DNA from: Pseudomonadota bacterium
GTDB lineage: Bacteria; Myxococcota; Myxococcia; Myxococcales; Myxococcaceae
Assembly: GCA_023423535.1 (NCBI GenBank)
Contig: JAFAFL010000042.1
Location: forward strand, 1-64,000
Direction: 5' to 3'
DNA: 64,000 nt
A program made the translations under genes and the position numbers. Each line of letters begins with the position of its first letter. Position 1 is the first letter of the stretch. The notes below the pieces were generated by a model. The model saw only the letters and a program-made list of their open reading frames with translations. It had not been told where the DNA came from and did no database searches. This document shows, in pieces, positions 15,416 through 24,242 of this stretch.

Positions 15416-16434
15416 GCAGGGTCGACGACGATCGCCAGGCAGCGCGGCTCGCGGAGCGGATCGCGCTCGAGAAGCGGCAGGCGGATGAGCGCACCGCGAA
15501 GAAGCAGGAGGGAGAGAGCGCGTTCTCCCGGCTTCTGCAGAAGGGCGGGCAGGAGAAGGCGCAGGTCCAGAAGGGCCAGCAGAACCAGCTCCGCGACCAG
15601 CAGGCGCGCGCGGGCGAGGTGAAGGACGCGGACGGCGCGTTGCTCGCGCAGACGGCGGAGGCGCAGCAGGAGGGCGGGCTGAAGCGCTCGAACCTGCAGC
15701 GCGCGGATCAGCGCAAGGGCCAGAGCGCGTTCGGCGAGAAGCTGCAGCAGTCGCGCGCGGGTGAGGGCGAGCGCGCCTCCGAGAGCCGGCTGGCGGATGG
15801 TGGCCGGGAACAGGTGGCGACCGGCGGGCGGGTGCAGGATCAGCAGACGACCGGCACGCGGGCGGAGTCTCGTCGCGAGGACGCGCGGAGGACGGACGAG
15901 TCGCACGAGGAGCGGGGTTCGTCGCTGCGCGGCGGCAACAGCGCGGGCGGTGCGGGTGGCGCGCGCGGGGCCGGACGCGGCGGGGAGCTGAAGAGCGAGG
16001 CGGACGGCGGCGGCGGGAAGGGCTCGGGCGGTGACGGCAAGGGCGGCAAGGACGGGGGCGCCGGAGAGCTGGCGGCGGGCTTCCGCTTCAACCCCGCGCT
16101 GATGGCGCCGGTGCCGGTGGCGAAGCCGAAGGAGAACCGGGGCTCGGAGAAGCTGCGCGCGCTGGCGAACGAGATCGCGCAGAAGATCGTGCAGAGCGCG
16201 CGGGTGGGCACCAACGCCGCGGGCCAGGCGGAGTTCCAGATCGACCTGCGCTCCAACGTGCTCGCCGGGCTCTCGATCAAGGTGAGCGGCGGAAACGGGA
16301 AGATCCGCGCCGTGTTCTCCGGCAACGACCGCGAGGTCTTGAAGTTGCTGCAGAACGAGAGTGAGTCGCTGAAGGCGGCGCTCGGCGGGCGCGGACTGAA
16401 GCTCGAAGAGTTCCGGATCGAGGAGCGCGCTTGA
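15412..16434 (+). CDS. sctP: SctP/FliK-like needle-length regulator
   Basis: 340 residues from GTG 15412, overlapping the sctO stop by 4 bases. Residues 1-215 are hydrophilic, Gln/Arg/Glu/Gly-rich and probably extended, as expected of a molecular ruler. The C-terminal roughly 90 residues (EFQIDLRSNVLAGLSIKVSG, VLKLLQNESESLKAALGGRG) resemble the FliK hook-length-control C-terminal domain, with the LRxxxLxGLxIxVxxxxGxIRAxF pattern. SctP measures the needle and triggers the substrate switch in SctU. The gene lies between sctO and sctQ, the usual position. The 3' end overlaps sctQ by 4 bases. Confidence 0.8.
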   Translation: MSRVDDDRQAARLAERIALEKRQADERTAKKQEGESAFSRLLQKGGQEKAQVQKGQQNQLRDQQARAGEVKDADGALLAQTAEAQQEGGLKRSNLQRADQRKGQSAFGEKLQQSRAGEGERASESRLADGGREQVATGGRVQDQQTTGTRAESRREDARRTDESHEERGSSLRGGNSAGGAGGARGAGRGGELKSEADGGGGKGSGGDGKGGKDGGAGELAAGFRFNPALMAPVPVAKPKENRGSEKLRALANEIAQKIVQSARVGTNAAGQAEFQIDLRSNVLAGLSIKVSGGNGKIRAVFSGNDREVLKLLQNESESLKAALGGRGLKLEEFRIEERA

Positions 16435-17822
16435 GGCGAGGTGGGGATGGTACCGACCGCACCGTGATGGTGTCGCAGCCGGCGTTCACTCCCGGCGGGC
16501 GCGCGTGGCGGCCGTTCACGTTCAAGGGCCTCGAGCGGGTGACGCAGGCGCAGGTCATCCTCACCGACAAGCTCGAGTGGCTCGTGCCCTCGGCCTCCGC
16601 GAAGGGGCAGGTCAGCGCGGCGGTGACGGCTCGACTGAAGGAGCTCTTCGACGTCGACGCGGAGCTGCTGGTGGACTCGGTGCACACCATCCGCCCTTCC
16701 GACCTGCGCCGGCACGTGGCGGACCCCACGTTCTTCGCCACGCTCGCGCCGCTGCCGCACAAGACGCGCGGGTTCATGGAGGTGGAGCTCGGGCTCGCGC
16801 ACATGGCCATCGACATGCTGCTCGGCGGCGCGGGCGAGGCCATGGCGCTGCGGCCCCTCACCGACATCGAAGAGGGCGTGATGGGGTTCGTGGTGCTGGA
16901 GACGCTGCGCGCGCTCTCTCCGCACGTGGACCCGGGCCTGCCTCGGCTGCGCCTCGAGGCGGTCGTTCGCGGGGTCGACGAGGCGCTGCAGCTGCTCGGC
17001 GACGAGCAGACCGTGGTGGTCGTGCAGTTCAAGTGCGTGCTCGGGCAGCACTCCGGGTTCATCCGGCTCTTCATTCCCTCCACCGTGCTCACGCTGGCGT
17101 CTCCGCCGGACCTGGCGCCGGAGGCACGGACCCGCAGGCGCCAGCGCATCGGCCGGCACGTCTCGCGGCTGACCGGGGTGAAGGCGTTCCTGCGCGCGGA
17201 GATCGGCCGGGCAGAGGTGGGCGCTCGGGATCTGGCGAGCCTGCGGCAGGGCGACGTGGTGCTCTGCGACGACCTCAGCGTCCGCACCGATCGCGGCGAG
17301 AGCGGCCGCGCGGAATTGCGCGTGGGCATGGGCCTCGTCGGCCGGATGGACGCGGAGGTCTTCGTCGAGGAGGGCCACTACAAGGCGCGCGTGCAGGGCT
17401 TCGTCTTCGGCGAGCCGGCGCGGCAGAACCTCCCGGTGGAAGACGCGCCGGAGGCGTTGGCGGGTGAGGCCGGCGGGACCGACGACGCCGACATGGATTT
17501 GCAGGACGGACCGATGGGGGACGAGGACAACACCAACCCCAGCGGGTCGCGACACCTCTCGGAGAGGATGCCGGTGGACGAGACGATTGGAGAGGGCAGC
17601 GAGCTGTTGAACGACATCCCGCTGCAGATCGCGGTGGAGCTCGCGCGGGTGCCGGTGACGGCGGAGCAGGTGGTGTCGCTGCGCGTGGGGCAGGTGGTGG
17701 ATCTCAACCGCGTCCCCGGCGAGCCGGTGGAGCTGTCGGTGAACGGGAAGGTCGTCGCCCGCGGCGAGCTGGTGGAGGTCGAGGGCCACCTGGGCGTCCG
17801 CATCCTCTCCATGGCGAGCTAG
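16431..17822 (+). CDS. sctQ: Type III secretion sorting platform protein SctQ
   Basis: 463 residues; TTG 16431 is preferred because AGGAG lies 5 bases upstream and it overlaps the sctP stop, with ATG 16467 as an alternative. The N-terminal FliM-like region contains a HMAIDMLLGG block. It is followed by a middle SpoA-like domain (residues about 240-320) and a C-terminal SpoA domain (about 390-463: IPLQIAVELARVPVTAEQVV, GQVVDLNRVPGEPVELSVNG, GVRILSM) typical of FliN/YscQ. An acidic linker separates the two. SctQ builds the cytoplasmic sorting platform with SctK and SctL. Confidence 0.9.
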   Translation: MRRGGDGTDRTVMVSQPAFTPGGRAWRPFTFKGLERVTQAQVILTDKLEWLVPSASAKGQVSAAVTARLKELFDVDAELLVDSVHTIRPSDLRRHVADPTFFATLAPLPHKTRGFMEVELGLAHMAIDMLLGGAGEAMALRPLTDIEEGVMGFVVLETLRALSPHVDPGLPRLRLEAVVRGVDEALQLLGDEQTVVVVQFKCVLGQHSGFIRLFIPSTVLTLASPPDLAPEARTRRRQRIGRHVSRLTGVKAFLRAEIGRAEVGARDLASLRQGDVVLCDDLSVRTDRGESGRAELRVGMGLVGRMDAEVFVEEGHYKARVQGFVFGEPARQNLPVEDAPEALAGEAGGTDDADMDLQDGPMGDEDNTNPSGSRHLSERMPVDETIGEGSELLNDIPLQIAVELARVPVTAEQVVSLRVGQVVDLNRVPGEPVELSVNGKVVARGELVEVEGHLGVRILSMAS

Positions 17823-17828
17823 CGCGAG

Positions 17829-19073
17829 GTGGGCTCGGCGAGGCGGAGGCGCATCGCGGTCATCGGCGCCGGGCTCTTCGGCGTGTGGCTCGTCTTCGCG
17901 GTGGGGCTTTGGGCCTATGCGCGGTCCGACGCTGCCTTCGACCGCTGGGTGATGAACCGCGGCGCGGCATTCGCGCTCGCGCCCGAGGCGGACGGCGGGA
18001 TCGGCGAGGTCGAGTCGAAGCTGCACGCGCTGCACAAGGGGCGGCTGCCCTGCCTTCGCCACAGCTACACCTACCGGCCGCGCGAGCACGAGGTGCGCGC
18101 GTTGGGAACGGAGCTGCTCGCGCTCGGGCTCGAGCCGCAGGTGGTGGCGGAGCTGGTGGGCCAGTTCCTCCTCTGGACGGACGAGCGCGAGGTCGCCGCG
18201 CACCGGGAGACGGCCTCGCGCGAGCTGGCGCAGGTGTTGGGCGAGGGCCAGCCGCTGACCGCGTTCGTGCTCTGGGTCCAGCTCGACCGGCTCGACGAGG
18301 CGTTCTCGATCAGAGCCAGCGAGCACCACGAGCAAGGCCAGCGAATCTTCGGCGCGCTGACCCCGGCACAGCAGCGCGCGCTGCGGACCCTGTGGGAGGA
18401 GAACCCACAGCACTTCACCATCGCGTCGATCATCCCGCTGCTGGAGTCGATGCGACGGGACGTCACCCGCCAGCGGCTCTCTGCACTCGCCCGGGCGATC
18501 CGCGAGCGATTCGATCGCGGCGAGCTCGACGAGGTGAAGCTCGAGGCCCTCGCGCGCGAGGCGGGCGTGCCGGCGGAGGACGGCTGGGGCAACGCACTGA
18601 GCCTTCACGACCGGGACGGCTACCGCGTCGTCGTGCGCTCGCACGCCCTGGCCGGAGACGCGGAGGAGCTCTCGCGCGAGGTGCTGCGGCCGGGCGCGCC
18701 GCGTGATCCGCAGAGCCGGGAGACCGCTTCGCCGTCGGGCTGTGACGGCGCGCCCGGGACGGTGGAGTTCCCCCTGGCCGAGTACCACGCGGCGCTCGAC
18801 GATCTGGAGGGCCTCAGTCGCAGCGCGCGGGTGGTGCCGGCCGTCGAGCGCGGCGCGATGATGGGCTTCAAGCTCTTCGCGATCCGGCCGGGTTCTCTCT
18901 TCGCGCGCGCCGGGCTCTGCGACGGCGACGTGGTGCTGCGCGTCAACGGCTTCGAGCTGAGCTCGCCGGACCGTGCGATGGACGTGTATGCGTCAGTGAA
19001 GCGCTCCAGCGACGTGAAGGTCGAGCTTCTCCGCGGCGGCGAGCCGGGCGTGCTGGACGTCCGCATCCGCTGA
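17829..19073 (+). CDS. Single-pass membrane protein with GspC-like PDZ domain
   Basis: 414 residues, GTG start 6 bases after sctQ. A membrane anchor lies at about residues 10-30 (IAVIGAGLFGVWLVFAVGLW). The middle is helical and charged (about 60-250). The C-terminal roughly 100 residues resemble the end of GspC, the inner-membrane coupling protein of type II secretion: a residue pattern of LDDLEGLSRSARVVPA, then GFKLFAIRPGSLFARAGLCD, GDVVLRVNGFELSSPDRAM and VYASVKRSSDVKVELLR. In GspC this PDZ region follows the secretin-binding HR domain. No other type II genes are nearby. It may be a periplasmic scaffold of this secretion system; the role is inferred. Confidence 0.75.
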   Translation: MGSARRRRIAVIGAGLFGVWLVFAVGLWAYARSDAAFDRWVMNRGAAFALAPEADGGIGEVESKLHALHKGRLPCLRHSYTYRPREHEVRALGTELLALGLEPQVVAELVGQFLLWTDEREVAAHRETASRELAQVLGEGQPLTAFVLWVQLDRLDEAFSIRASEHHEQGQRIFGALTPAQQRALRTLWEENPQHFTIASIIPLLESMRRDVTRQRLSALARAIRERFDRGELDEVKLEALAREAGVPAEDGWGNALSLHDRDGYRVVVRSHALAGDAEELSREVLRPGAPRDPQSRETASPSGCDGAPGTVEFPLAEYHAALDDLEGLSRSARVVPAVERGAMMGFKLFAIRPGSLFARAGLCDGDVVLRVNGFELSSPDRAMDVYASVKRSSDVKVELLRGGEPGVLDVRIR

Positions 19074-19156
19074 GCCTGCGTCGGCCGCATGGAGAGCAGG
19101 CGGGAGCGCGGGAACGCCTTTTGTCGCCGGGCCCGCATTGGAATACCTTTCGGGCG

Positions 19157-19906
19157 GTGAACAGTCGTCTCTGCGCGCTGCTGATCCTCTGCTCCGGCGC
19201 GCTCCCCAGCCTCGCGCTCGCCGGGGCCACACCCGTCTCCGCCACGCGCGGTGACGCCGTCCGTTCCGCCGACGCGAAGAACGCCCCCACCTCGATCGCG
19301 CTGACCGGCAGCACGTCCGCACAAGGCACCACCATCCCCGCGGGGATGAACGACGGTCCCTCCACGGTGGGCCCGCTGCCGGTGGTCCCGGATCTTCCGA
19401 AGGCGCGCCCGGTCCAGACGACGAGCTTCGTGGACGACGCGCAGGCGCAGACGGACGACACGCTGGGGCCGAACGCCGGCTCCTCGTCGAGGCGCAGCGC
19501 CGATTCGCTCCCCGCCGCCGAAGAGGACACCGAGTCGCTCGCGGGCACGCTCTTCCGCACGCTGCTGGTGCTGGGGATGGTGATCGCGCTGGTGTACGTG
19601 TCCTTGAACTACGGCCTGCGCAAGCTGATGGGCGTGCGCGCCGCGGGCGGTGGACCGGGAGGTCTGGTGCGCGTGGTGGAGCGCATCCCGCTCGATCCGA
19701 AGCGCTCCTTGTTCGTGGTGCAGGCCGCCGGCGAGTACCTCCTCGTGGGCGGCGCCGAGGACGGCCTCAACCTCATCTCCAAGCTGAACAGCGAAGAGGT
19801 CTCGCGGCTGATGACCGAGCAGAAGCGCGACCTCGCGAGCCAGAGCCCGTTCCTCGCGAAGCTCCTCTCCCGCAAGAACCCTCCGCCTCCGACGGCGGGG
19901 GCATGA
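19157..19906 (+). CDS. FliO-like export gate assembly protein
   Basis: 249 residues from GTG 19157, beginning with a signal-peptide-like segment (LCALLILCSGALPSLALAG). A polar periplasmic stretch leads to one membrane helix at about 135-157 (FRTLLVLGMVIALVYVSLNY). The FliO signature domain follows: LVRVVERIPLDPKRSLFVVQ and GEYLLVGGAEDGLNLISKL. FliO is a flagellar scaffold that helps assemble the FliP (SctR) pentamer and is normally absent from non-flagellar systems. Here it directly precedes and overlaps sctR (ATGA), as in fliOPQR operons. This is strong evidence of a flagellum-like gene order. Confidence 0.87.
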   Translation: MNSRLCALLILCSGALPSLALAGATPVSATRGDAVRSADAKNAPTSIALTGSTSAQGTTIPAGMNDGPSTVGPLPVVPDLPKARPVQTTSFVDDAQAQTDDTLGPNAGSSSRRSADSLPAAEEDTESLAGTLFRTLLVLGMVIALVYVSLNYGLRKLMGVRAAGGGPGGLVRVVERIPLDPKRSLFVVQAAGEYLLVGGAEDGLNLISKLNSEEVSRLMTEQKRDLASQSPFLAKLLSRKNPPPPTAGA

Positions 19907-20757
19907 TGAAGCTGACGAAAGGCGTGAAGCGCGTGGACGTGACCCGACGTGCAAGGCAGCTCCTCCCGTTCCTCTACGGGCTGACGCTCTTCCTCGTGCC
20001 GCTGGTGGCGGACGCGCAGGGGAAAAAGGGCGGCGCGCAGCCGGCGGCGGCGGGCGCCTCGGAGGTGGCGGGCGCGTTCAACTCGGACTCGTTCGCGCAC
20101 CGGCCGCTGGTGCTCATCCTCGCGCTGGCGGCGCTGTCGCTCGTCCCGTTCGTGCTGATGATGGTGACGAGCTTCGTGAAGATCTCGGTGGTGCTCTCGA
20201 TCGTGCGCTCGGCGCTCGGCACCCAGCAGATCCCGCCCACGCAGGTGATCACCGGGCTGGCGATCATCCTCACCGTCTACATCATGGCCCCGGTCGGTCA
20301 GGAGATGTTCCGGGTCGCCGGTGCGGACGTGCTCAAGCAGGGCGGTGAGGTCTTCTCCTCGCGCACGGTGGGCCAGATGCTCGAGGCCGCGGACCGCGCG
20401 AAGGAGCCCCTGCGCGACTTCATGTTGAAGAAGGTCACGAACAAGGACCGGAGCCTCTTCTACAACCTCGCCCGGAAGATGCGGACCGGCGAGGACCGCG
20501 AGGCGGTGGGAGACAAGGACTTCATGGTGCTCGTGCCGGCCTTCGTGGTCAGCGAGCTGAAGGAGGCCTTCCAGATCGGCTTCATCCTCTTCCTGCCCTT
20601 CATCGTCATCGACATGGTGGTGGCGAACATCCTCCTCGCGCTGGGCATGCACATGCTCTCGCCCACCACGATCTCCATGCCCTTCAAACTCCTGCTCTTC
20701 GTGCTGGTGGACGGCTGGTACCTCATCGCGAAGGGCCTCGTGGTCGGCTACCTCTAG
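19903..20757 (+). CDS. sctR: Type III secretion export gate protein SctR
   Basis: 284 residues of the FliP/YscR/SctR family. After an N-terminal hydrophobic, cleavable-looking signal (residues 19-39) and a low-complexity linker, the conserved core has four membrane helices. Hallmarks are LVPFVLMMVTSFVKISVVLS, RSALGTQQIPPTQVITGLAI, LVPAFVVSELKEAFQIGF and FLPFIVIDMVVANILLALGM. A signal sequence is a flagellar FliP trait rather than typical of SctR. Five copies form the core of the export gate with SctS and SctT. The gene overlaps the FliO-like gene by 4 bases. Confidence 0.95.
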   Translation: MMKLTKGVKRVDVTRRARQLLPFLYGLTLFLVPLVADAQGKKGGAQPAAAGASEVAGAFNSDSFAHRPLVLILALAALSLVPFVLMMVTSFVKISVVLSIVRSALGTQQIPPTQVITGLAIILTVYIMAPVGQEMFRVAGADVLKQGGEVFSSRTVGQMLEAADRAKEPLRDFMLKKVTNKDRSLFYNLARKMRTGEDREAVGDKDFMVLVPAFVVSELKEAFQIGFILFLPFIVIDMVVANILLALGMHMLSPTTISMPFKLLLFVLVDGWYLIAKGLVVGYL

Positions 20758-20781
20758 GCCGCGCCTCCGGACGACACTGCC

Positions 20782-21048
20782 ATGCACCAACTGACCTTCA
20801 TCACCCAGGAAGCGCTCTACCTGGTGCTGATCGTGTCCGCGCCGCCGGTGCTGATGAGCCTGGTGGTCGGCTTCCTCATCTCCGTCTTCCAGGCCACCAC
20901 GCAGATCCAGGAGCAGACGCTGACCTTTGCGCCGAAGGTGATCGTCGTCTTCGGGGTGCTGGCGCTGGCGGGCGCGTGGATCGGCTCGCAGTTGCTCCGG
21001 TTCACCTTCCATCTGTTCGACCGCTTCCCGGAGATGCTCGGGCGATGA
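20782..21048 (+). CDS. sctS: Type III secretion export gate protein SctS
   Basis: 88 residues with two membrane helices, matching the FliQ/YscS family in size and motifs: ALYLVLIVSAPPVLMSLVVG, SVFQATTQIQEQTLTFAPKV and a second helix VIVVFGVLALAGAWI. Four copies wrap the SctR-SctT core. The stop overlaps the start of sctT (ATGA). Confidence 0.94.
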   Translation: MHQLTFITQEALYLVLIVSAPPVLMSLVVGFLISVFQATTQIQEQTLTFAPKVIVVFGVLALAGAWIGSQLLRFTFHLFDRFPEMLGR

Positions 21049-21863
21049 GCCTGCCGGAGGCCCTGGCCGAGCTGGGGCTCAAGTACAACGTCACGCTCAC
21101 CATCCTCACCGTGGCGCTGCTCATGTGCCGCGTGCTGCCGGTGATCATCTTCTCGCCGTTTCTCGGCGGCGAGGTCGTGCCCACGGAAGTGAAGATCGGC
21201 CTCGGGGTGATGCTGGCGCTGGTGCTCTTCCCGCTGGTGAGCGAACGCATCACCCTCATCCCCATCTCGCCCTTGCCGTTCATCGCGGTGCTGATGAAGG
21301 AGCTGTTCATCGGCATCTGCATCGCCTTCATCGTGAACCTCGTGTTCATGGCGGCGCAGGTGGCGGGCAACCTCATCGACACGCTCGGCGGCACCGCGAT
21401 GGCGCAGCTGCACGTGCCGCAGATCCAGCAGCAGGCGTCGATCTTCTCGAGCCTCAAGCTGCAGTTCGCGGTGGTGCTCTTCCTCACCCTCAACGGGCAC
21501 CACCTCGTCATCGGCGCGCTGGCGGACAGCCTGCTCAGCATCCCGCTCGACCGGTTCCCCGCGTTCACCGGCGGGATGTGGCCCTTCTTCGAGACCGTCA
21601 TCCGCGTCTCGGCGGACCTCTTCATGGTGGGCGTGGCGCTGGCCGCGCCGGTGCTGCTGGCGACGTTCCTCACCGACCTCTCGCTCGGCATGATCAACAA
21701 GGTCGCGCCGCAGATTCAGGTCTTCTTCATCTCCATGTCGATCAAGCCGCTGGTGGCGGTGCTGATGGTGCTCATCGCCATCCACCTCATCTCCACGCGG
21801 ATCGTGGACGAGTTCCGCGGCATGTTCGAGGTGCTCTCGAAGGCGCTGGGACAGCTCGCATGA
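21045..21863 (+). CDS. sctT: Type III secretion export gate protein SctT
   Basis: 272 residues from ATG 21045, overlapping the sctS stop. It is polytopic with about seven hydrophobic segments and matches the FliR/YscT/SctT family: MCRVLPVIIFSPFLGGEVVP, VAGNLIDTLGGTAMAQLHVP, LLATFLTDLSLGMINKVAPQ, QVFFISMSIKPLVAVLMVL. It completes the helical export gate. It overlaps sctU (ATGA), so the fliO-like, sctR, sctS, sctT and sctU genes form one tight unit in the flagellar fliOPQR-flhB order. Confidence 0.95.
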   Translation: MSLPEALAELGLKYNVTLTILTVALLMCRVLPVIIFSPFLGGEVVPTEVKIGLGVMLALVLFPLVSERITLIPISPLPFIAVLMKELFIGICIAFIVNLVFMAAQVAGNLIDTLGGTAMAQLHVPQIQQQASIFSSLKLQFAVVLFLTLNGHHLVIGALADSLLSIPLDRFPAFTGGMWPFFETVIRVSADLFMVGVALAAPVLLATFLTDLSLGMINKVAPQIQVFFISMSIKPLVAVLMVLIAIHLISTRIVDEFRGMFEVLSKALGQLA

Positions 21864-22927
21864 GCGACTCGTCCGGCGACAAGACGGAAGAAGCGACACC
21901 GAAAAAAGTCGAGGACTCTCGCAAGAAGGGCCAGGTCTGGAAGAGCAAGGACCTCTCCGGCGTGGCGGTGTTCCTCGTGGGGCTCGGCGCGCTGAAGGCG
22001 ACGTGGGACCTCGTCAACGCGCGCATCACCGAGCTCTTCCACTTCGGCTTCGACAAGCTCTCGCACCCGGGCGATCTGACCGAGGCCATCCCCGCCGCGC
22101 TCTTCATGGGCGTGACCTCGGTGGTGCTGCTCTCCCTGCCGGTGCTCATCGCCGCCGCGCTGACCGGCGCGCTGGTGGACTTCCTCGTCGTCGGCCCGCT
22201 GTTCGCGAAGGACGCGCTCGTCCCCAAGCTCGAGAAGCTCAACCCCATGGCGGGGTTGAAGAACATGTTCTCGAAGAAGCAGCTGGTGGAGGGCCTCAAG
22301 AGCTTCTTCAAGCTCTCCATCGCCGCGTACGTGGTGGTGGGCGCGGTGAAGAGCTCGCTCGACGAGGTGATGCTCTCCATCCGGAGCGACACGCTGCTGG
22401 TGATGGACGTGCTCGGCGAGCTCGTGTTCACCGTGGCCCTGCGGGTGGGCATCCTCTTCTTCGTCTTCGCCCTCTTCGACGTCTGGTGGCAGCGACGGGT
22501 CTTCTACAAGGACCTGATGATGACGAAGGACGAGGTGAAGCGGGAGTACAAGGAGAGCGAAGGCGACCCGCACCACAAGGCGAAGCGCAAGGAGCTCCAC
22601 ATGGAGATCCTCGAGGGCGCGCAGATGGAGGCGGTGAAGGGCGCGGACGTCATCGTCACCAACCCGGACCACGTCGCCGTGGCGCTGCGCTACGACCGCG
22701 AGAAGGACACCGCGCCCACCGTCATCTGCAAGGGCATCGACCACCGCGCCGAGGCGATCAAGGCGCTGGGCAAGAGCCACGAGGTCCCGCTGCTGCGCAA
22801 CGTGCCGCTGGCGCACGCGCTCCTGCGGCTCGACGTGGGCGAGGAGATCCCCGAGGAGCTCTACGACGCGGTCGCCGAGGTCCTCAACTTCGTCTACGGC
22901 CTGCGAGAGCAGAAAGGCGCGGCATAG
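21860..22927 (+). CDS. sctU: Type III secretion substrate-specificity switch SctU
   Basis: 355 residues, FlhB/YscU family. The N-terminal signature is DKTEEATPKKVEDSRKKGQV, followed by four membrane helices (about 30-210) and a cytoplasmic domain. The self-cleavage site usually reads NPTH; here it is NPDH at residues 268-271, with Asp in the third position. The post-cleavage domain is complete (HVAVALRYDREKDTAPTVIC, IPEELYDAVAEVLNFVYGL). SctU switches export from early to late substrates after needle completion. A separate copy of this C-terminal domain is encoded at 28069. It is the last gene of the first secretion segment. Confidence 0.95.
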   Translation: MSDSSGDKTEEATPKKVEDSRKKGQVWKSKDLSGVAVFLVGLGALKATWDLVNARITELFHFGFDKLSHPGDLTEAIPAALFMGVTSVVLLSLPVLIAAALTGALVDFLVVGPLFAKDALVPKLEKLNPMAGLKNMFSKKQLVEGLKSFFKLSIAAYVVVGAVKSSLDEVMLSIRSDTLLVMDVLGELVFTVALRVGILFFVFALFDVWWQRRVFYKDLMMTKDEVKREYKESEGDPHHKAKRKELHMEILEGAQMEAVKGADVIVTNPDHVAVALRYDREKDTAPTVICKGIDHRAEAIKALGKSHEVPLLRNVPLAHALLRLDVGEEIPEELYDAVAEVLNFVYGLREQKGAA

Positions 22928-22992
22928 CGGCGTTGTGCTAAGGCGCCGGCGGGGGGAGCCGGAAAACCACGGTGCCTCCAGAGGAGCGCGAC

Positions 22993-24135
22993 GTGGCGAT
23001 CGATGTCGTTCCCTACACGGCCGACCTGGAACCGCGGGTCCGTGACTTCAACCAGCGCATGAAGGACGGCGGCACCCACTGGGGCTGGTACGAGAGCCAC
23101 GTCCCGGACTGGGTGCCGAAGCACGACGGCGCGAAGACCTGGCGCGAGCTGTGGCTGGCGCTGGAGGACGGGCAGCACGTGCGCGGCGGCTACGCGCTCA
23201 AGCCGCACGAGTGGTGGGTGAAGGGCGAGTCCCGCACCGTCACCGACTGGCAGGGCCCGGTGAGCGAAGGGCTCATCTCGCGGCAGTACAACACGCTCGG
23301 CCTGCGCCTCATCCGCGACATGCTGAAGAAGTACCCGCTCCTCTACAGCTGGGGGCACGGCGGCCACGACGAGCCCATGCTCCAGCTCATCCGCACGCTG
23401 AAGTGGAGCCTCCACGACACGCCGTTCCTCGTGCGGATCCTTCACCCCTCGCGGTTCCTCCGGAAGAATCGGTACCTGCGCAAGGACCCGAAGCGGAACC
23501 TCGCCATGGACGTGGCCGCCTGGACCGGGCTGGGGTCGGTCGGCTTCCGCGCGCTGCACGCTGCGCTGGCCTTGCGCACGCCGCGGATGGAGCTGCTGCC
23601 CGTCGTCGGCGGCAGGGCCACGGCGGAGGTCGTCCCCCGGTTCGGCGAATGGGCAGACACGCTGTGGGATCGGGTCAAGAATGACTACAGCGCCATCGCC
23701 TTCCGCGACGCTGCAACGATGAACGCGCTGGTACCTGAGCACGGCTGGTTCAACGGCATCCGGCTGCGCGTGAGGAAGGGCGAGGAGACGGTCGGCTGGG
23801 CGGTCGTGCTGGATACACAGATGAAGGACGACGCGCGCTTCGGGGATCTGAGGGTGGGCTCGGTGGTGGACGCGCTGGCCTCGCCGAGGGACGCCCGACA
23901 CGTGATCGGAGCGGCCTTCCGCTTCCTGCGCGACCGGAACGTGGACCTCGTGGTGGCGAACCAATCCCACCCGAAGTGGGTGGACGCGTTCCGCGAAACC
24001 GGCTTCTGGACGGTGCCGAACAAGCGGGTGTTCGCCGTCTCGCCCGAGCTCCAGAAGACCCTGGAGCCGTGGGACCTCACCCGGCAGGGCCTCTTCCTGA
24101 CGAACATGGATGGGCACGGGCCCCACGCGCTCTGA
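22993..24135 (+). CDS. GNAT-like acyltransferase-fold protein of the adenylation cassette
   Basis: 380 residues from GTG 22993, chosen for the GAGGAG site 6 bases upstream; GTG 22972 is an alternative. The protein looks like two tandem GNAT-like halves. The first has YALKPHEWWVKGE and GPVSEGLISRQYNTLGLRL, and the second has a VGWAVVLDTQM strand and a GSVVDALASPRDARHVIGAA acetyl-CoA-loop-like region. No signal peptide is seen. A carrier protein and an adenylation enzyme lie downstream, so it may transfer an aminoacyl or acyl group from the carrier. The exact reaction cannot be stated. It begins 65 bases after sctU and is not obviously part of the secretion apparatus. Confidence 0.6.
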   Translation: MAIDVVPYTADLEPRVRDFNQRMKDGGTHWGWYESHVPDWVPKHDGAKTWRELWLALEDGQHVRGGYALKPHEWWVKGESRTVTDWQGPVSEGLISRQYNTLGLRLIRDMLKKYPLLYSWGHGGHDEPMLQLIRTLKWSLHDTPFLVRILHPSRFLRKNRYLRKDPKRNLAMDVAAWTGLGSVGFRALHAALALRTPRMELLPVVGGRATAEVVPRFGEWADTLWDRVKNDYSAIAFRDAATMNALVPEHGWFNGIRLRVRKGEETVGWAVVLDTQMKDDARFGDLRVGSVVDALASPRDARHVIGAAFRFLRDRNVDLVVANQSHPKWVDAFRETGFWTVPNKRVFAVSPELQKTLEPWDLTRQGLFLTNMDGHGPHAL

Positions 24136-24149
24136 CGTGCCCCCGCCGC

Positions 24150-24167
24150 CCGCCGAATTGACGGCGG
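24150..24167 (+). terminator. Short hairpin after the GNAT-like gene
   Basis: CCGCCG (24150-24155), loop AATTGA, CGGCGG (24162-24167). No clear T-tract follows. It may separate the GNAT-like gene from the AurF-like gene 75 bases downstream. Confidence 0.35.
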
Positions 24168-24242
24168 CCCACAGAATCCGTTAAATCCTCAACCCACGGC
24201 GGAAAACCCTGAACCTGTGGCCCGCCGGGGGGTAGTGCTCCA

